From Devosia sp. SD17-2 (GTDB lineage Bacteria; Pseudomonadota; Alphaproteobacteria; Rhizobiales; Devosiaceae), in assembly GCF_029201565.1 (NCBI RefSeq), contig NZ_CP104002.1, forward strand, positions 4,121,001-4,185,000: a stretch of DNA of 64,000 nucleotides. Reading direction: 5' to 3'. Shown here piece after piece: positions 19,506 to 30,401 of the stretch; position 1 is the first letter of the stretch; every line of letters begins with the position of its first letter. The translations under genes and the position numbers were made by a program. The notes under the pieces are model-generated. The model did not search any database. It was not told where the DNA came from and was given only the letters and a program-made list of their open reading frames with translations.

Positions 19506-20371
19506 TTGTCGCCGCTCGACTGCTGGTGGGTCATCTTGCCGTTCTCGCCATAAAGCACGAGCGGCCGCTCATCATCTGTGAGGACTGAGAGGCGCCGCGG
19601 ATCGTCATCATCATGGAGCCCTGCCCCGCCGAGCACGAAATGGCGCAGCACGCCCCCAAAGGCTTCTTCGAGACGGTCGCGGGTGAAGACTTCCGGGGTG
19701 GGGCCATAGGCCAGCACCGTGCCCTTGACCAGAACGGTGCGGTCGCAGAATTCGGGCACGGAGCCGAGATTATGGGTCGAAACGAGGATCACCTTGCCCT
19801 CGTCGCGCAGGGCGCGCAGCAGGGCAATGATGGAGTCTTCCGTCTTCACGTCGACGCCGGTGAAGGGCTCGTCGAGGAGGATCACCTCCCCTTCCTGCGC
19901 CAGCGCCCGGGCGAGGAAGACGCGCTTTTTCTGCCCGCCCGAAAGCTCGCCGATCTGGCGTTTGGCATAGTCGCTCATATCGACGCGAGCCAGCGCAGCG
20001 GCCACTTTGTCCCGATCGACCGACCGGGGAATGCGCAGGAAATTCATGTGGCCGAACCGGCCCATCATCACCACGTCCTCGACGAGGACCGGGAAATTCC
20101 AGTCCACCTCCTCGGCCTGGGGCACATAGGCGACGAGATTGTTGCGCTGCGCCTTCTGCCCGTCCTGGCCGAGAATGCTGATGGAGCCGGAGACCACGGG
20201 CACAAAACCCATGATCGCCTTGAAGATGGTGGATTTGCCGGCCCCGTTCACCCCCACCAGCGCCGTGATCGACCCACGCGGGCTGGTGAAGCTGGCATGC
20301 TTGAGCGCGGTGGTTCCGTTGCGATAGGCGACGGTAATGTCATTGACGGCGATGCCGGGGGTCGAACTCAT
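19502..20371 (-). CDS. sitB: Manganese/iron ABC transporter ATPase
   Basis: A 289-residue ATPase with Walker [14 protein letters not shown]-loop [14 protein letters not shown], signature [15 protein letters not shown] and Walker [13 protein letters not shown]. The W-N-F-P after the Q-loop is typical of metal-chelate importers. It overlaps sitC and sitA by 4 bases each. Confidence 0.95.
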   Translation of the reverse strand: MSSTPGIAVNDITVAYRNGTTALKHASFTSPRGSITALVGVNGAGKSTIFKAIMGFVPVVSGSISILGQDGQKAQRNNLVAYVPQAEEVDWNFPVLVEDVVMMGRFGHMNFLRIPRSVDRDKVAAALARVDMSDYAKRQIGELSGGQKKRVFLARALAQEGEVILLDEPFTGVDVKTEDSIIALLRALRDEGKVILVSTHNLGSVPEFCDRTVLVKGTVLAYGPTPEVFTRDRLEEAFGGVLRHFVLGGAGLHDDDDPRRLSVLTDDERPLVLYGENGKMTHQQSSGDK

Positions 20372-21258
20372 TGGCTGAGACCGTTGGCGATGGTTGAAGT
20401 GGTGACCTCAAGCAGGTCGAGATAGGTGGGCACGGGGCCATCAGCCTCGGACAGCGAATCCACATAGAGCACGCCGCCATAGGCAATGCCAGTTTCGCGC
20501 GCCACCTGCTCGGCCGGGCGCGAAGAAATCGTGCTTTCCGAGAAAATCACCGGAATGTCGTGCTCGCGGACCGCGTCGATGACATTGCGCACCTGGCGCG
20601 GCGTGCCCTGCTGGTCGGCATTGATTGGCCAGAGATAGAGCTCTTTCAGGCCGAGATCGCGCGCCAGATAGGAAAATGCCCCTTCCGAAGTCACGAGCCA
20701 GCGCTTTTCTTCCGGAATGGCGGCCAGCGCATCGCGCATCGGGGCCACGGTGGCGGTAATCTTTTCCGAATAGGCCGCTGCATTGGCGGCATAGATCGCG
20801 GCATTGGCCGGGTCGACCTCGGCAAAGGCGGCACGGATATTGTCGACGTAAACCAGCGCGTCCGTCGGCGACATCCAGGCATGGGGATTGGGCTTGCCCT
20901 CATAGGGCCCCTCGCCAATGCCGATCGGCTCGATCCCATCGGCCAGCACAAAGCTCGGCACGGCGGGGAGATTGTCGAGGAACTGGGTGAACCATTGCTC
21001 AAGATTGAGCCCGTTCGACAGGATGAGATCGGCATCCTGGGCGCCGACCAGATCGCCCGGCGTCGGCTGGTAATTGTGGATTTCTGCACCCGGCTTGGTG
21101 ATCGACACCACATCGGCGACGTCGCCAGCAACATTGGCCGCCATGTCGGCCAGAATGGTGAAGCTTGTCACCGCCTTGACGCGATCCTGTGCAGCCACGG
21201 GCTGGACAAGCGCCAGCGCGGCAAACAGGAGCAGGGCAAGCTTTAGTCGAGAGTGCAT
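20368..21258 (-). CDS. sitA: Manganese/iron ABC transporter substrate-binding protein
   Basis: A 296-residue periplasmic cluster A-I metal-binding protein. The ATG at 21258 begins a clear signal peptide ([24 protein letters not shown]). The metal ligands expected in the family are visible: His in [12 protein letters not shown], His in [12 protein letters not shown], Glu in [14 protein letters not shown], and Asp in VLYVDSLSE. It leads the sitABCD operon and is preceded by a Mur-like box. Manganese preference is inferred from that box and from sequence resemblance to SitA. Confidence 0.94.
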   Translation of the reverse strand: MHSRLKLALLLFAALALVQPVAAQDRVKAVTSFTILADMAANVAGDVADVVSITKPGAEIHNYQPTPGDLVGAQDADLILSNGLNLEQWFTQFLDNLPAVPSFVLADGIEPIGIGEGPYEGKPNPHAWMSPTDALVYVDNIRAAFAEVDPANAAIYAANAAAYSEKITATVAPMRDALAAIPEEKRWLVTSEGAFSYLARDLGLKELYLWPINADQQGTPRQVRNVIDAVREHDIPVIFSESTISSRPAEQVARETGIAYGGVLYVDSLSEADGPVPTYLDLLEVTTSTIANGLSQ

Positions 21259-21298
21259 ATCGATCCTCCAGGTCTTCACTGACTGGAAGATAGTGCAG

Positions 21299-21315
21299 TT
21301 GCAAATCATTCGCAA
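21299..21315. promoter_or_regulatory. Mur/Fur-type operator upstream of sitA
   Basis: TTGCAAAT-C-ATTCGCAA is a near-perfect palindrome (7 of 8 arm positions), 41 bases before the sitA ATG. It resembles the manganese-responsive sequence bound by Mur, the alphaproteobacterial Fur homologue. Regulation by Mn(II)-Mur is inferred. Confidence 0.75.
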
Positions 21316-21340
21316 TAGCATCTTGCCCTTGGCCTTCTGG

Positions 21341-21741
21341 CTAGAACGCCGCTGCGCGTACAAGAGTTTCAAGCCCGAGCGCGCGCTGCGTCTTTCTGGT
21401 CAACCGCGCCGCGACCAGACCGTGGGCGCGGGTGAGATAGGCCTTGATCTCGTCCTCGGTGAGCGGGCTTTCGGCCGAGAGCGCCACCCAGCCGGCGCGG
21501 GCAAAATAGGGCGCAGGGCGAATGCCATCCAATTCGAGCAGGAGCGGATAGGACATGTCCGAAACCTTGAGCCAGATTCGCCGGGGTCCTTGTCGAGCAG
21601 CGCAAAGATGCGTCCCCCGATCTTGGCGACCGAATCATCGCGCCACTGCCGCACGAGGGTCGTGGCGGGCAGGCCGAGCACGAACGCCTCAAAGGGCGCG
21701 CGACGCATGATGTCAGGGAAGTCGGGGGACATGAACGGCAC
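21341..21741 (-). pseudogene. YjbR/MmcQ-family DNA-binding protein, split by one frameshift
   Basis: The two halves belong to one gene. The first (from GTG 21741 or ATG 21732) reads DIMRRAPFEAFVLGLPATTL to GGRIFALLDKDP. The continuation RRIWLKVSDMSYPLLLELDG to the C-terminus is in another frame. The shift falls at a CCCC run near 21583-21586, where one extra C would restore a normal protein of about 130 residues. Either a recent deletion or a homopolymer sequencing error. The family (CyaY-like fold) has no firmly known role. Confidence 0.8.
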
Positions 21742-21745
21742 TCAA

Positions 21746-21775
21746 ACAAAAAAACGGCCCGCGTAGCGGACCGTT
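21746..21775 (-). terminator. Rho-independent terminator downstream of msrA
   Basis: Read on the minus strand, AACGGTCCGC-TAC-GCGGGCCGTT is followed by seven T residues. It ends the msrA transcript 12 bases after its stop codon. Confidence 0.88.
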
Positions 21776-21786
21776 CGAGACAAGGA

Positions 21787-22443
21787 CTATTGCGCCACGA
21801 CGCCGAGCCCGATCGGGCAGGACACCCCGGTGCCATTGAGCCCGCAATAGCCGTTCGGGTTCTTGGCCAGATATTGCTGGTGGTAGGTCTCGGCATAATA
21901 GAACGGACCGGCTTGCCCGATCTCGGTGGTGATATCCCCAAATCCCCGCTGGCGCAGGGCGTCCTGATAGGCGGCGCGGCTGGCCGCTACGATGTCGGCC
22001 TGTTCCGGCGTCGTCGTATAGATGGCCGAGCGATATTGGGTGCCGACATCATTGCCCTGGCGCATGCCCTGTGTGGGGTCATGCTCTTCCCAGAAGGTCT
22101 TGAGCAATGTGTCGAGGGAAACCTGCGCTGGGTCATAGACGACCTTGACGCTCTCGGTGTGCCCGGTCAGGCCCGAGCAGGTTTCTTCATAGGTCGGGTT
22201 TGGCGTATGCCCGCCCTGATAGCCCACGGCGGTCACGAACACGCCGGGCAATTGCCAGAACAGGCGCTCTGCGCCCCAGAAACAGCCAAGACCGAAATAA
22301 ATGGTCTCGGCGCCTTCGGGGTAAGGGCCCTTGAGGGCGGCGCCATTGACGAAATGGTTTGAGGCCACGCTCAATTCCTCGGCGCGGCCCGGCAGGGCCT
22401 CGGTTGCGCTTGGAATGGTGGCCGGCTTGGTGCGGAAGAACAT
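21787..22443 (-). CDS. msrA: Peptide-methionine (S)-S-oxide reductase
   Basis: MsrA repairs oxidised methionine. The catalytic motif [13 protein letters not shown] is present, as are [24 protein letters not shown] and [12 protein letters not shown]. The 218-residue form starts at ATG 22443, preceded at good distance by AAAGGAG; an ATG seven codons upstream has no comparable site. A C-terminal recycling cysteine lies in [12 protein letters not shown]. No msrB is adjacent. Confidence 0.96.
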   Translation of the reverse strand: MFFRTKPATIPSATEALPGRAEELSVASNHFVNGAALKGPYPEGAETIYFGLGCFWGAERLFWQLPGVFVTAVGYQGGHTPNPTYEETCSGLTGHTESVKVVYDPAQVSLDTLLKTFWEEHDPTQGMRQGNDVGTQYRSAIYTTTPEQADIVAASRAAYQDALRQRGFGDITTEIGQAGPFYYAETYHQQYLAKNPNGYCGLNGTGVSCPIGLGVVAQ

Positions 22444-22497
22444 ATCTGTCTCCTTTCGCGCCATAATATGGGGTGCCGGCCCCGTTTTAGACAGGGG

Positions 22498-22821
22498 TCA
22501 GATCTCGCTTTGACGCAAAAACCGTTCGCGGCGGGGGCGCCGGCCCATCAGAGCCAGCACAATTCCAGGGATACCCACCACCGCAAAGGCGGGATAGGTG
22601 AGAATTGCATCTAAAACGCCATCAAGCAGATCGGCAAAGAAACGGCTACTCAGGAAGCTGCGCGCGGCCTCCAGCGAGCTCAAGTGCAATCCTGCCCAGA
22701 CCTGGCCAAATTCGGCGAAAAGCAAATGATTGGCAGCGAGGGATTTTGTTCCGTCGATCACAAGCAAAACCATGGCCAGGGCTATCAGCCATGTGCCCAA
22801 TAGTCTCAAGGCGAAACGCAT
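22498..22821 (-). CDS. Small predicted membrane protein
   Basis: A 107-residue protein starting at ATG 22821 (MRFALRLLGTWLIALAMVLLVIDG). It has an N-terminal membrane helix, an amphipathic middle (LLFAEFGQVWAGLHLSSLEAARSFL), a second helix near TYPAFAVVGIPGIVLALMG, and a basic C-terminus (RRPRRERFLRQ). Homologous-looking proteins are common in Hyphomicrobiales, with no known role. It lies just upstream of tRNA-Ser on the opposite strand. Confidence 0.7.
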   Translation of the reverse strand: MRFALRLLGTWLIALAMVLLVIDGTKSLAANHLLFAEFGQVWAGLHLSSLEAARSFLSSRFFADLLDGVLDAILTYPAFAVVGIPGIVLALMGRRPRRERFLRQSEI

Positions 22822-23048
22822 GCACCAATCCTGTTCTTGCCCGGGCCTACATCCATACCCTTGAGCCAGCACCACCTTTTGACACGTTCGGCGCCCTTCT
22901 CACAAGGCGGAGGCGCAGAGATAAAAACAATCGTGACAAGGCCAAACTCCTCCCTTGCGCCCGAGAAGATCATCAGTATATTGCGCCTCGCTCGCAACCG
23001 ATTTTCCAGACGGTTCGGCGGTCCCTGCGGATCGCTAAAAAGCGATGC

Positions 23049-23138
23049 GGAGAGATGGCCGAGTGGTCGAAGGCGCACGCCTGGAAAGTGTGTAGGCGGG
23101 GAACCGTCTCGAGGGTTCGAATCCCTCTCTCTCCGCCA
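23049..23138 (+). tRNA. tRNA-Ser (anticodon GGA)
   Basis: A 90-base serine tRNA with acceptor stem GGAGAGA/TCTCTCC, D-arm GGCCGAGTGG, anticodon loop CTGGAAA (anticodon GGA at 23083-23085), a long variable arm and T-loop GGTTCGAATCC. The encoded CCA is at 23136-23138. Its 3' 17 bases form the left attachment site of the genomic island. Confidence 0.97.
23122..23138. other. Left attachment site (attL) in tRNA-Ser
   Basis: TCCCTCTCTCTCCGCCA: the T-stem 3' strand, acceptor 3' strand and CCA of tRNA-Ser(GGA). Identical to 54579-54595. Confidence 0.88.
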
Positions 23139-23261
23139 GTTTCTCGAATCTCATTGTTTTCAGCGACTTAGGCTCCCGGAGAATCTTCGGGAATCATACA
23201 CATGCATCACGCACGTGTCGTTCCGCTCTCCGGCCCATTGACTCTGGAGTCGGAGACGAGC

Positions 23262-24530
23262 ATGGCGGCCAAGTGCGCCTATGTGGAAAAGGTCGGTGCG
23301 GTTTATTATGTGCGCAAACGAATCCCCCGTGCCTGGGCTGGGCGGGTGGAAGGCGAAGTTGTGCGCTTGTCGCTGCGGACCAAGGACCGAGTGACGGCGA
23401 TCAAAAGGGGCCTGGAGGCGCTGGCGGTGTTCGAAGAGTTGCTGCGAATGGAGCTGAAGGATGCGCTGATGCATCTGACGCACAGGCTCATCGATGAACA
23501 GATGCTGCGGCCGGAGGCGATGACCGGGGACGACCTGGCCCGGCGCCGTGCGCTGGAGAGCGTGGGCGCCAAGATCATCAAGCGCGCCCGCCAGGACCTG
23601 GACCTCGGCGAGAACTTGGATGGCATCTACCAGGAACTGGTCCATTTCAACCGGGCCACGGTTGAAGGCGAGGCGATCTATGATCGGCTGCCACCGGAGT
23701 CGCGGTCAGGCCGCAGTGGCGAAATCGCTCCGATCGATCTGTCGCGTTTCGATGTCGTTCTCGCTGCGCTCGGCGCCTCTGCTCCCGAACCAGCTTCGGT
23801 CGTGCCGCCTCGCGCGCCTGCTGTCAGCATGGCATCAGAACCGGAAAAGCCGATGGTTCAACCGACGTCGGTGGAGGCATCCCTGCCATCACCGGCGCCT
23901 GTGGTCTACACGCTGCGCTTTCTGGCTGAGGACTATTTCAAGAACGCCGGCAAGGGAACGGGTTCAGACAATCGCTCCAATATTGAGCGTGCCCTGAACC
24001 TGTTCGAAAACCTCTGCCCCGAGGTGAAGACCCTGGCTGTCACCGATATTCCCCTGCCCATCTGGAATCAGCTTCACGACTTCGTCCAGCACATCCCGGA
24101 CAATCGCGGCCGGCCCACTCCAAAAGACCTAGTCGCCTTCACGCGTGCGGCACAGGCAAAGGGGGCGGATTACCCGAAGCTCAGGGCCGCGACGCTCAAT
24201 TCTAACTATCTCGGGGCCATCACCCGCCTCGTCAATCACGGCAACAATCGGCGGCTGTTCAACTATCGCAGCCCGTCCCTCGTCGTGTCCGAGAGCAAGC
24301 GCGCCACCCGATCGAGCGGACGCGCGCCATTCATCGACACCGAGATCACCGCCATCACCTCCTGCCCGGTCTTTACGGGCAGCGCCTCCCGGCACCATCG
24401 TTACTCGCCGGGCAAAGACATTTTTGCCGATGACCACATCTATTGGGCGCCGCTTGTGTCCATGCATGGCGGCATGCGGGTGACCGAGATCGGCCTATTG
24501 GAATTTGACCAGCTACAAGACTGGTACGGT
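23262..24530 (+). pseudogene. Tyrosine-type island integrase, C-terminus lost
   Basis: Starts at ATG 23262 (an in-frame ATG at 23202 is possible). The N-terminal region AAKCAYVEKVGAVYYVRKRIPRAW resembles the DUF6538 domain of tRNA-targeting phage integrases. A SAM-like core-binding region follows at about residues 240-330. The catalytic domain begins with the first active-site Arg in MHGGMRVTEIGLLEF, but soon after that the sequence runs into the IS91-type element. The HxxR box and the nucleophilic Tyr are missing. It was almost certainly the enzyme that inserted the island; it cannot be active as it stands. Confidence 0.85.
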
Positions 24531-24534
24531 CGTC

Positions 24535-25008
24535 CGACCCCATCTCAAGGTCGACGACATCGACAGCGCCCGCATGCTGATCCGGATCGAACAGGGCAAA
24601 GGGCGCAAGGATCGCAACGCCATGCTCTCGCCCCAGCTGCTGGAGCTGCTGCGCCTGTGGTGGCGCGAGGGTAAGCAACGGGGCGTGATGCTGCCCCATG
24701 GCTGGTTGTTTCCGGGTCGCTCCCCAACCGATCCGATCTCGTCGCGGCAATTGCATCGCGCGGTGCAGGAGGCGGCCGAGGTCGCCGGCATCCGCAAGCG
24801 GGTCAGCCCGCATACCTTGCGGCACAGCTTTGCCACCCATCTGCTTGAGCAGGATGTCGATATCCGGGTCATCCAGGTGCTGCTCGGGCATTCCAAGCTC
24901 GAGACGACCGCACTTTACACCAAGGTCTCGACCCGCACGATCCAGGCGGTCGCCAGTCCTTTGGACCGTCTGATGGCCCTGATGGAGGACAAGCCTCCAC
25001 CCGCCTGA
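24535..25008 (+). pseudogene. IS91-associated tyrosine recombinase, N-terminus missing
   Basis: The remaining part covers most of the catalytic domain: GKGRKDRNAMLSPQLLELLRLWW, HTLRHSFATHLLEQDVDIR (HxxR), LLGHSKLETTALYTKVS (His and nucleophile Tyr). This type of recombinase accompanies IS91-family transposases. The first half, including the N-terminal core-binding domain, was lost at the junction with the island integrase. It ends 4 bases before the transposase gene. Confidence 0.82.
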
Positions 25009-25012
25009 GCCA

Positions 25013-26213
25013 GTGCGCGCCACCATTGAGGTCGCCGATATCTTCCGTGCCGCCGGCCCTGCCTATCGCGCGGCCCATGCCGGGCATCTGAGCCTTACTC
25101 AACTCAAGGTCATGTCGGCGATCGAGACCTGCCGCACCGCGGCTCTGGGCGGTCACGTCGAAGCCTGTTCCGACTGCGGACATCGGCGGATCGCCTACAA
25201 CTCCTGTCGCAACCGGCATTGTCCCCGGTGCCAGGGCGCAGCGGCACGCGCCTGGCTCCAAGCCCAGCAGGCCAATCTCCTGCCGGTGGGCTACTTCCAC
25301 CTCGTCTTCACGCTCCCAACCGAGATCGCCGACATTGCCTTCCACAACAAGGCTCTGGTCTACGACCTGCTGTTCAAGGCAGCGTCCGAGACGATGCTCA
25401 CCATCGCGGCAGATCCAACACCTGGGCGCCCGCATCGGCATCACCGCCGTGCTCCACACCTGGGGCTCGGCCATGACCCACCATCCCCATATCCACATGA
25501 TCGTGCCCGGTGGTGGGATCGCACCGGATGGTCGGTGGATCTCATCGCGACCAGCCTTTCTGCTGCCGGTCAGGGTTCTGGGTGCGCTGTTCCGAAGATT
25601 GTTCCTCACCCGGCTGCTCGAACTCCATGGTGCCGGAAAGCTCGACTTCTTCGGACAGATGGCAGGGCTCCGAGACCGTCGGGCCTTCATCCGTCACCTC
25701 GCACCGGTCCGAAGAAAACGCTGGGTGGTCTATGCCAAAGCGCCCTTTGCCGGGCCTGAGGCGGTGCTCGCCTATCTCTCGCGCTACACCCACCGGGTCG
25801 CCATCTCGAACAGCCGCCTCATCGCCTTCGACGGCAATGAGGTCACCTTCCGCTACAAGAACTATCGCTGCTCCGGCGCCGAAAGGCAGCGGGTCATGAC
25901 CCTTGCCGCCGACGAGTTCATCCGCCGCTTCCTGATCCACGTCCTGCCGCGCGGCTTCCACCGCATCCGGCACTACGGCCTGCTCGCCGGCTCCGCCCGC
26001 AAAGACTGCCTCGCTCAGGTCCGCGACATGCTGGGGGTGGCGCCGGCGTCGGACGAACCGCCGGCCCCCGAGACCGCCCCAGACCCGCGCCCGCCTTGCC
26101 CCTGCTGCGGCGGCACCATGGTGATCATCGAGACCTTCGCTGCATGGTGCCAGCCGCGGGCCCCGCCGACCGCGAGACAACCAGTCCGGGAGACCCTTCA
26201 TGACCCGGCATGA
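25013..26213 (+). pseudogene. IS91-family HUH transposase, frameshifted
   Basis: The N-terminal part holds a cysteine zinc ribbon (CSDCGHRR...CRNRHCPRCQ) and reads in one frame to about 25415. The rest, starting LGARIGITAVLHTWG, with the HUH motif HHPHIHMIV and the catalytic-Tyr region YLSRYTHRVAISN, is in another frame. Near GATCCAACACCTGGGC two bases appear lost relative to the family. The C-terminus has a second zinc motif (PCPCCGGTM). Probably inactive. Confidence 0.85.
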
Positions 26214-26548
26214 TCCGCTCGATCAATCGGTCCCGCCACGTCGCGGGCCGACAGGATGGTTCGTTCCAGGCGCTCCAGCGACCATCGTCCTGCACGCCAA
26301 TCTCATCAACTCCGTCGTCGCTGAGCCTCAAATGCTGCCCGGACGACGTCCACCTGGCAAACTCGCCACGCCATATGCCGCAGTTTGCGGCCGGCACTTG
26401 ACCGGGCCAAATCCGAAAAACCCATAGCGCAGCGTGTGCGGACCGCGGGTTCCTGCATGGGGTGGCTTTGCGACGCCAAACGGCATCCCAAACCCTTCAC
26501 CATTTCAGCCATTGGATGCACGCTATTCTGAACCCGAAAGAGGACGCT

Positions 26549-26570
26549 GCACCGCCCGGTGGGGCGGTGC
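26549..26570. terminator. GC-rich hairpin downstream of the aldo/keto reductase
   Basis: GCACCGCCC-GGTG-GGGCGGTGC is a perfect 9-bp stem 33 bases beyond the stop codon of the reductase gene on the minus strand. There is no clear T-run, so termination is only suggested. Confidence 0.45.
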
Positions 26571-26602
26571 GGATGATCGTTCTAAACGTTTGTTTTCGGG
26601 TT

Positions 26603-27634
<1,032 letters not shown>

Positions 27635-28519
27635 TCAAGCCTCGGGGATCTCGCGACCATACTTTTCCAGCGTGACGGCCTCGGGCTCGGGGCCACCGCG
27701 TTCATTGGTGTCGAGCGCGTCGATGGCCTTCACCTGCTCAGGCGAAAGTTCGAAATCGAAGACGTCGAAGTTTTCGGCGATCCGCGATGGCTTGACCGAC
27801 TTGGGGATGACCGAGCGGCCTTCCTGCACGCCCCAGCGGAGCATGACCTGTGCCGCAGACTTCCCGTGCGCCGCAGCGATCTCAAGGATCACAGGATCTT
27901 CAAGCGTGCTCTTCGAGAAGCCGGGACGGTAGAAGGTGATGCCGCCGATTGGTGCCCATGCCTGCGTAAGGATACCGTTCTTGGCGTTTTCAGCCTGAAC
28001 GTCCTTCTGCTGGAAATAGGGATGGACTTCGATCTGGTTGACCGCAGGAACCACGTTCACTTCCGAAAGCAACCGCTCAAGGTGCTCTGGCATAAAGTTG
28101 CTGATGCCTATAGCGCGCACTTTTTGCTCGTCGAGCAGGCGCTCCAGGGCACGATAGGCGGCGATTGTGCGCTCGAACGCCGTCGGCAATGCCTGATGGA
28201 GGATCAGGAGATCGATCTGGTTCAAACCAAGTTTCCCGGCGCTCTTGTCGAAGGCGTGCAGGGTTTCGTCGTAGCCGTAATCGCTGATCCAGATTTTGGT
28301 CTCGATAAATAGGTCACTGCGCGCGATCCCTGACTGCTTGATGGCATCGCCTACACCGCTCTCATTGCCATAGGCAGCGGCGGTATCGATGTGCCGGTAG
28401 CCAATCTTGAGGGCTTCAGCCACAGCAAACATGGTCTCGTCAGGCGGGGTTTGGAACACACCAAAGCCGAGGGTCGGCATCGAAACCCCATTGTTCAGTT
28501 CGACAGTTGGGATGGTCAT
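27635..28519 (-). CDS. Aldo/keto reductase, 2,5-diketo-D-gluconate reductase type
   Basis: A 294-residue protein from ATG 28519, preceded by GGAGCAGCAG. It shows MPTLGFGVFQTPP, IDTAAAYGNESGVGDAIKQSG, DLLILHQALP (His at the catalytic position followed by QALP), and SVIPKSVKPSRIAENF (NADPH binding). This is the DkgA/DkgB-like subgroup. It is first in a two-gene operon with the other reductase and divergent from the LysR gene across a 121-base spacer holding a palindromic operator. Confidence 0.93.
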   Translation of the reverse strand: MTIPTVELNNGVSMPTLGFGVFQTPPDETMFAVAEALKIGYRHIDTAAAYGNESGVGDAIKQSGIARSDLFIETKIWISDYGYDETLHAFDKSAGKLGLNQIDLLILHQALPTAFERTIAAYRALERLLDEQKVRAIGISNFMPEHLERLLSEVNVVPAVNQIEVHPYFQQKDVQAENAKNGILTQAWAPIGGITFYRPGFSKSTLEDPVILEIAAAHGKSAAQVMLRWGVQEGRSVIPKSVKPSRIAENFDVFDFELSPEQVKAIDALDTNERGGPEPEAVTLEKYGREIPEA

Positions 28520-28585
28520 CTGCTGCTCCTTACGCGCGGGCACCGATCGGTGCTTGATCATGTGAGGATATGTAGGTCATCCAGC

Positions 28586-28603
28586 AGCAGATGATTATCT
28601 GCT
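28586..28603. promoter_or_regulatory. Probable LysR operator
   Basis: AGCAGAT-GATT-ATCTGCT is a perfect inverted repeat with 7-bp arms, placed between the divergent LysR and aldo/keto reductase genes. A TATAAT-like sequence follows at 28604-28609 on the plus strand, suitable as the -10 of the LysR gene. Binding by the adjacent LysR protein is inferred. Confidence 0.78.
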
Positions 28604-28640
28604 ATAATGTGCATCTGGTTTGAAGCAGGGCTAAACAATC

Positions 28641-29531
28641 ATGCGACAAAACTTCAACGACCTGGCCGCTTTCGTGACAGTGGCAAAGGCCAAGAGCTTC
28701 ACCAAAGCGGCTGCCGAGTTGGGTATCTCACCATCGGCAGTTAGCCAGACGATGCGGCAGCTTGAAGAGCGGCTTGGCTACCGTCTTCTGACGCGAACCA
28801 CCCGCAGCGTTTCCACCACGGAAGCAGGTGAGAGATTGTTCGTTTCAGTTGCCCCCCGCTTCGAGGAGATAGACGCCGAGCTAGAGGTGCTGGGCGAGAT
28901 GAGGGACCGACCAGCTGGTCTGGTACGGATCACATGCAGCGAGTTTGCCGCAGAGACCATCGTCTGGCCCAAACTCAAGCGCGTATTGCCGGATTACCCT
29001 GACATCACCTTGGAATTGTTCATCGAACATGGGTTCACGGACATAGCCGCAGAACGCTTCGATGCAGGGGTCCGCTTGGGGGAAAGCGTGGCCAAGGATA
29101 TGATTGCCGTGCGGATTTCTGCGGATGGGCGACTTGTACCGGTGGTCACGCCCACTTACTTCGAGAACCATCCGGTTCCCGAGACGCCGCAGGATCTTGT
29201 GCAACATCAATGCATCAACCTGCGGCTGGCCACCCAAGGGGGGCTCTATGCCTGGGAGTTCGAGAAGGATGGCCGGCCTGTTCGAGTGCGCGTCGAAGGC
29301 AACATCATTTTCAATTCCATCAAGCCGATGGTCGATGCAGCCCTGTCCAACTTCGGCATCGCATTCGTGCCGCAGGATAGCGTCGATCATCATGTGAGGG
29401 CGGGACGGCTCGTCCAAGTCCTACAGGACTGGTGCCCGCCGATACCAGGGTTTCACCTCTACTACCCAAGCCGCCGCCACAACTCACCGGCTTTTCAAAT
29501 CATCCTGGAGGCCCTTCGGCACAGAGACTAA
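28641..29531 (+). CDS. LysR-family transcriptional regulator
   Basis: A 296-residue regulator. The winged HTH is at the N-terminus (FNDLAAFVTVAKAKSFTKAAAELGISPSAVSQTMRQLEERLGYRLLTRTTRSV), followed by the two-lobed periplasmic-binding-like effector domain ending with the common WCPPIPGFHLYYPSRR. It is closest in style to the YafC/DsdC-like group that controls aldehyde-responsive reductases. It is divergent from the two aldo/keto reductases, presumably its targets. Confidence 0.94.
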   Translation: MRQNFNDLAAFVTVAKAKSFTKAAAELGISPSAVSQTMRQLEERLGYRLLTRTTRSVSTTEAGERLFVSVAPRFEEIDAELEVLGEMRDRPAGLVRITCSEFAAETIVWPKLKRVLPDYPDITLELFIEHGFTDIAAERFDAGVRLGESVAKDMIAVRISADGRLVPVVTPTYFENHPVPETPQDLVQHQCINLRLATQGGLYAWEFEKDGRPVRVRVEGNIIFNSIKPMVDAALSNFGIAFVPQDSVDHHVRAGRLVQVLQDWCPPIPGFHLYYPSRRHNSPAFQIILEALRHRD

Positions 29532-29652
29532 GCTATGCGCGGCAGCTTTCGTCCGTGGCAGCCTGATACCGGACAGTCCGCAATCCTGAAGAGTTTCGGC
29601 TGCCGATAGGCGCCCGAAAGTCTGGGATGACCGAACCCGCGATCCGCAGGCT

Positions 29653-30105
29653 CAGCGCTATGGGTAATTCTGGATTTGGCCGGCTTGGGAACAGCGCTGA
29701 GCGAGTGCGGGAGGCGATGCGGCTGGGGCGAACGGGTCGATGAAGGGGCCGATGCAGGGGCACTTGCGGCGGTAGATGTGGCCCATAGCGGGTGCCATGG
29801 CGGCCCGGCCATTGAGCGGCGCAAGATCTCCAGCAGGCCGCGACGCTGGCATCGCAGTCTGGGCCGATATTGGATCATGCCGGGTCATGGGCGTTCTCCC
29901 GGTTTGATGCTGGTGCTGCAGGCGGTGCCCGCGGTTGGCGCCAGGGCGCGAAGGTCTCGATGATCACCATGGTGCCGCCACAGCAGGGGCATGATGGACC
30001 TGGGTCTGCAGGCTCTTCGCATGCGGGTTCTTCCGGTGCTGGCGCTACCTCAAGCAGTTCACGGGCATGCGCGAGACAGCCCTTGCGGGATGTGTTCCCC
30101 GTCAA
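29653..30105 (-). mobile_element. Second IS91-family remnant, inverted
   Basis: The minus strand carries only the C-terminal ~75 residues of an IS91 transposase (SRKGCLAHARELLEVAP, then CPCCGGTMVIIETFAPW) and the same downstream flank as the first element, ending in GGCCAAATCC-ACCCATAGCGC near 29653-29683. Everything 5' of that is gone. The two IS91 3' ends face each other across the aldo/keto reductase/LysR cassette. Most of the 29532-30113 gap is this remnant; I see no other gene there. Confidence 0.78.
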
Positions 30106-30113
30106 AACCTCAT

Positions 30114-30398
30114 CACTCGATCGATCACCTCAAGTCGCGCATCCATGTGCCGATCCTGATCATCCACCAGTGCACTATCACCTCCGCGAATACAGAAATC
30201 AGCGCGCAATACCGCCAACAGATGACTGAGCATCACCAAGAGCGCGCCGAGGCCTATTTTTCAAAGCAATTCGCGAAGTCCGGTAGCCTACATAAGTACG
30301 ACAGCGTGAATTTCCACGCGATCCTCGTGCCCGTTCCCAATAAAAAACTGATCGTGGATGCCTTCACCAAGCAGGCCGCGCTACTCAAGGGTGTGTAA
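30114..30398 (+). pseudogene. C-terminal fragment, possible HamA (DUF1837) of a Hachiman system
   Basis: The open frame from about 30114 gives some 94 residues ending at the stop at 30396: RIHVPILIIHQC, then a charged helix (YRQQMTEHHQERAEAYFSKQ), then YDSVNFHAILVPVPNKKLIVDAF. There is no start codon of its own, and the 5' part was removed at the junction with the IS91 remnant. The position 3 bases before a HamB-like helicase makes a HamA (DUF1837 nuclease) tail the best guess. This is inference from context and general resemblance. Confidence 0.5.
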
Positions 30399-30401
30399 GC
30401 G

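Larger units (their letters stand above)
24535..26434 (+). mobile_element. IS91-family element, left end missing
   Basis: Contains a 5'-truncated tyrosine-recombinase gene and a zinc-finger/HUH transposase gene, the two-gene layout of IS91-type elements. Downstream of the transposase, the stretch GGGCCAAATCC...ACCCATAGCGC near 26404-26430 is conserved in a second remnant at 29653-29683 and so marks the element's 3' terminus. The left boundary near 24530-24545 falls inside the island integrase gene. Confidence 0.78.
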
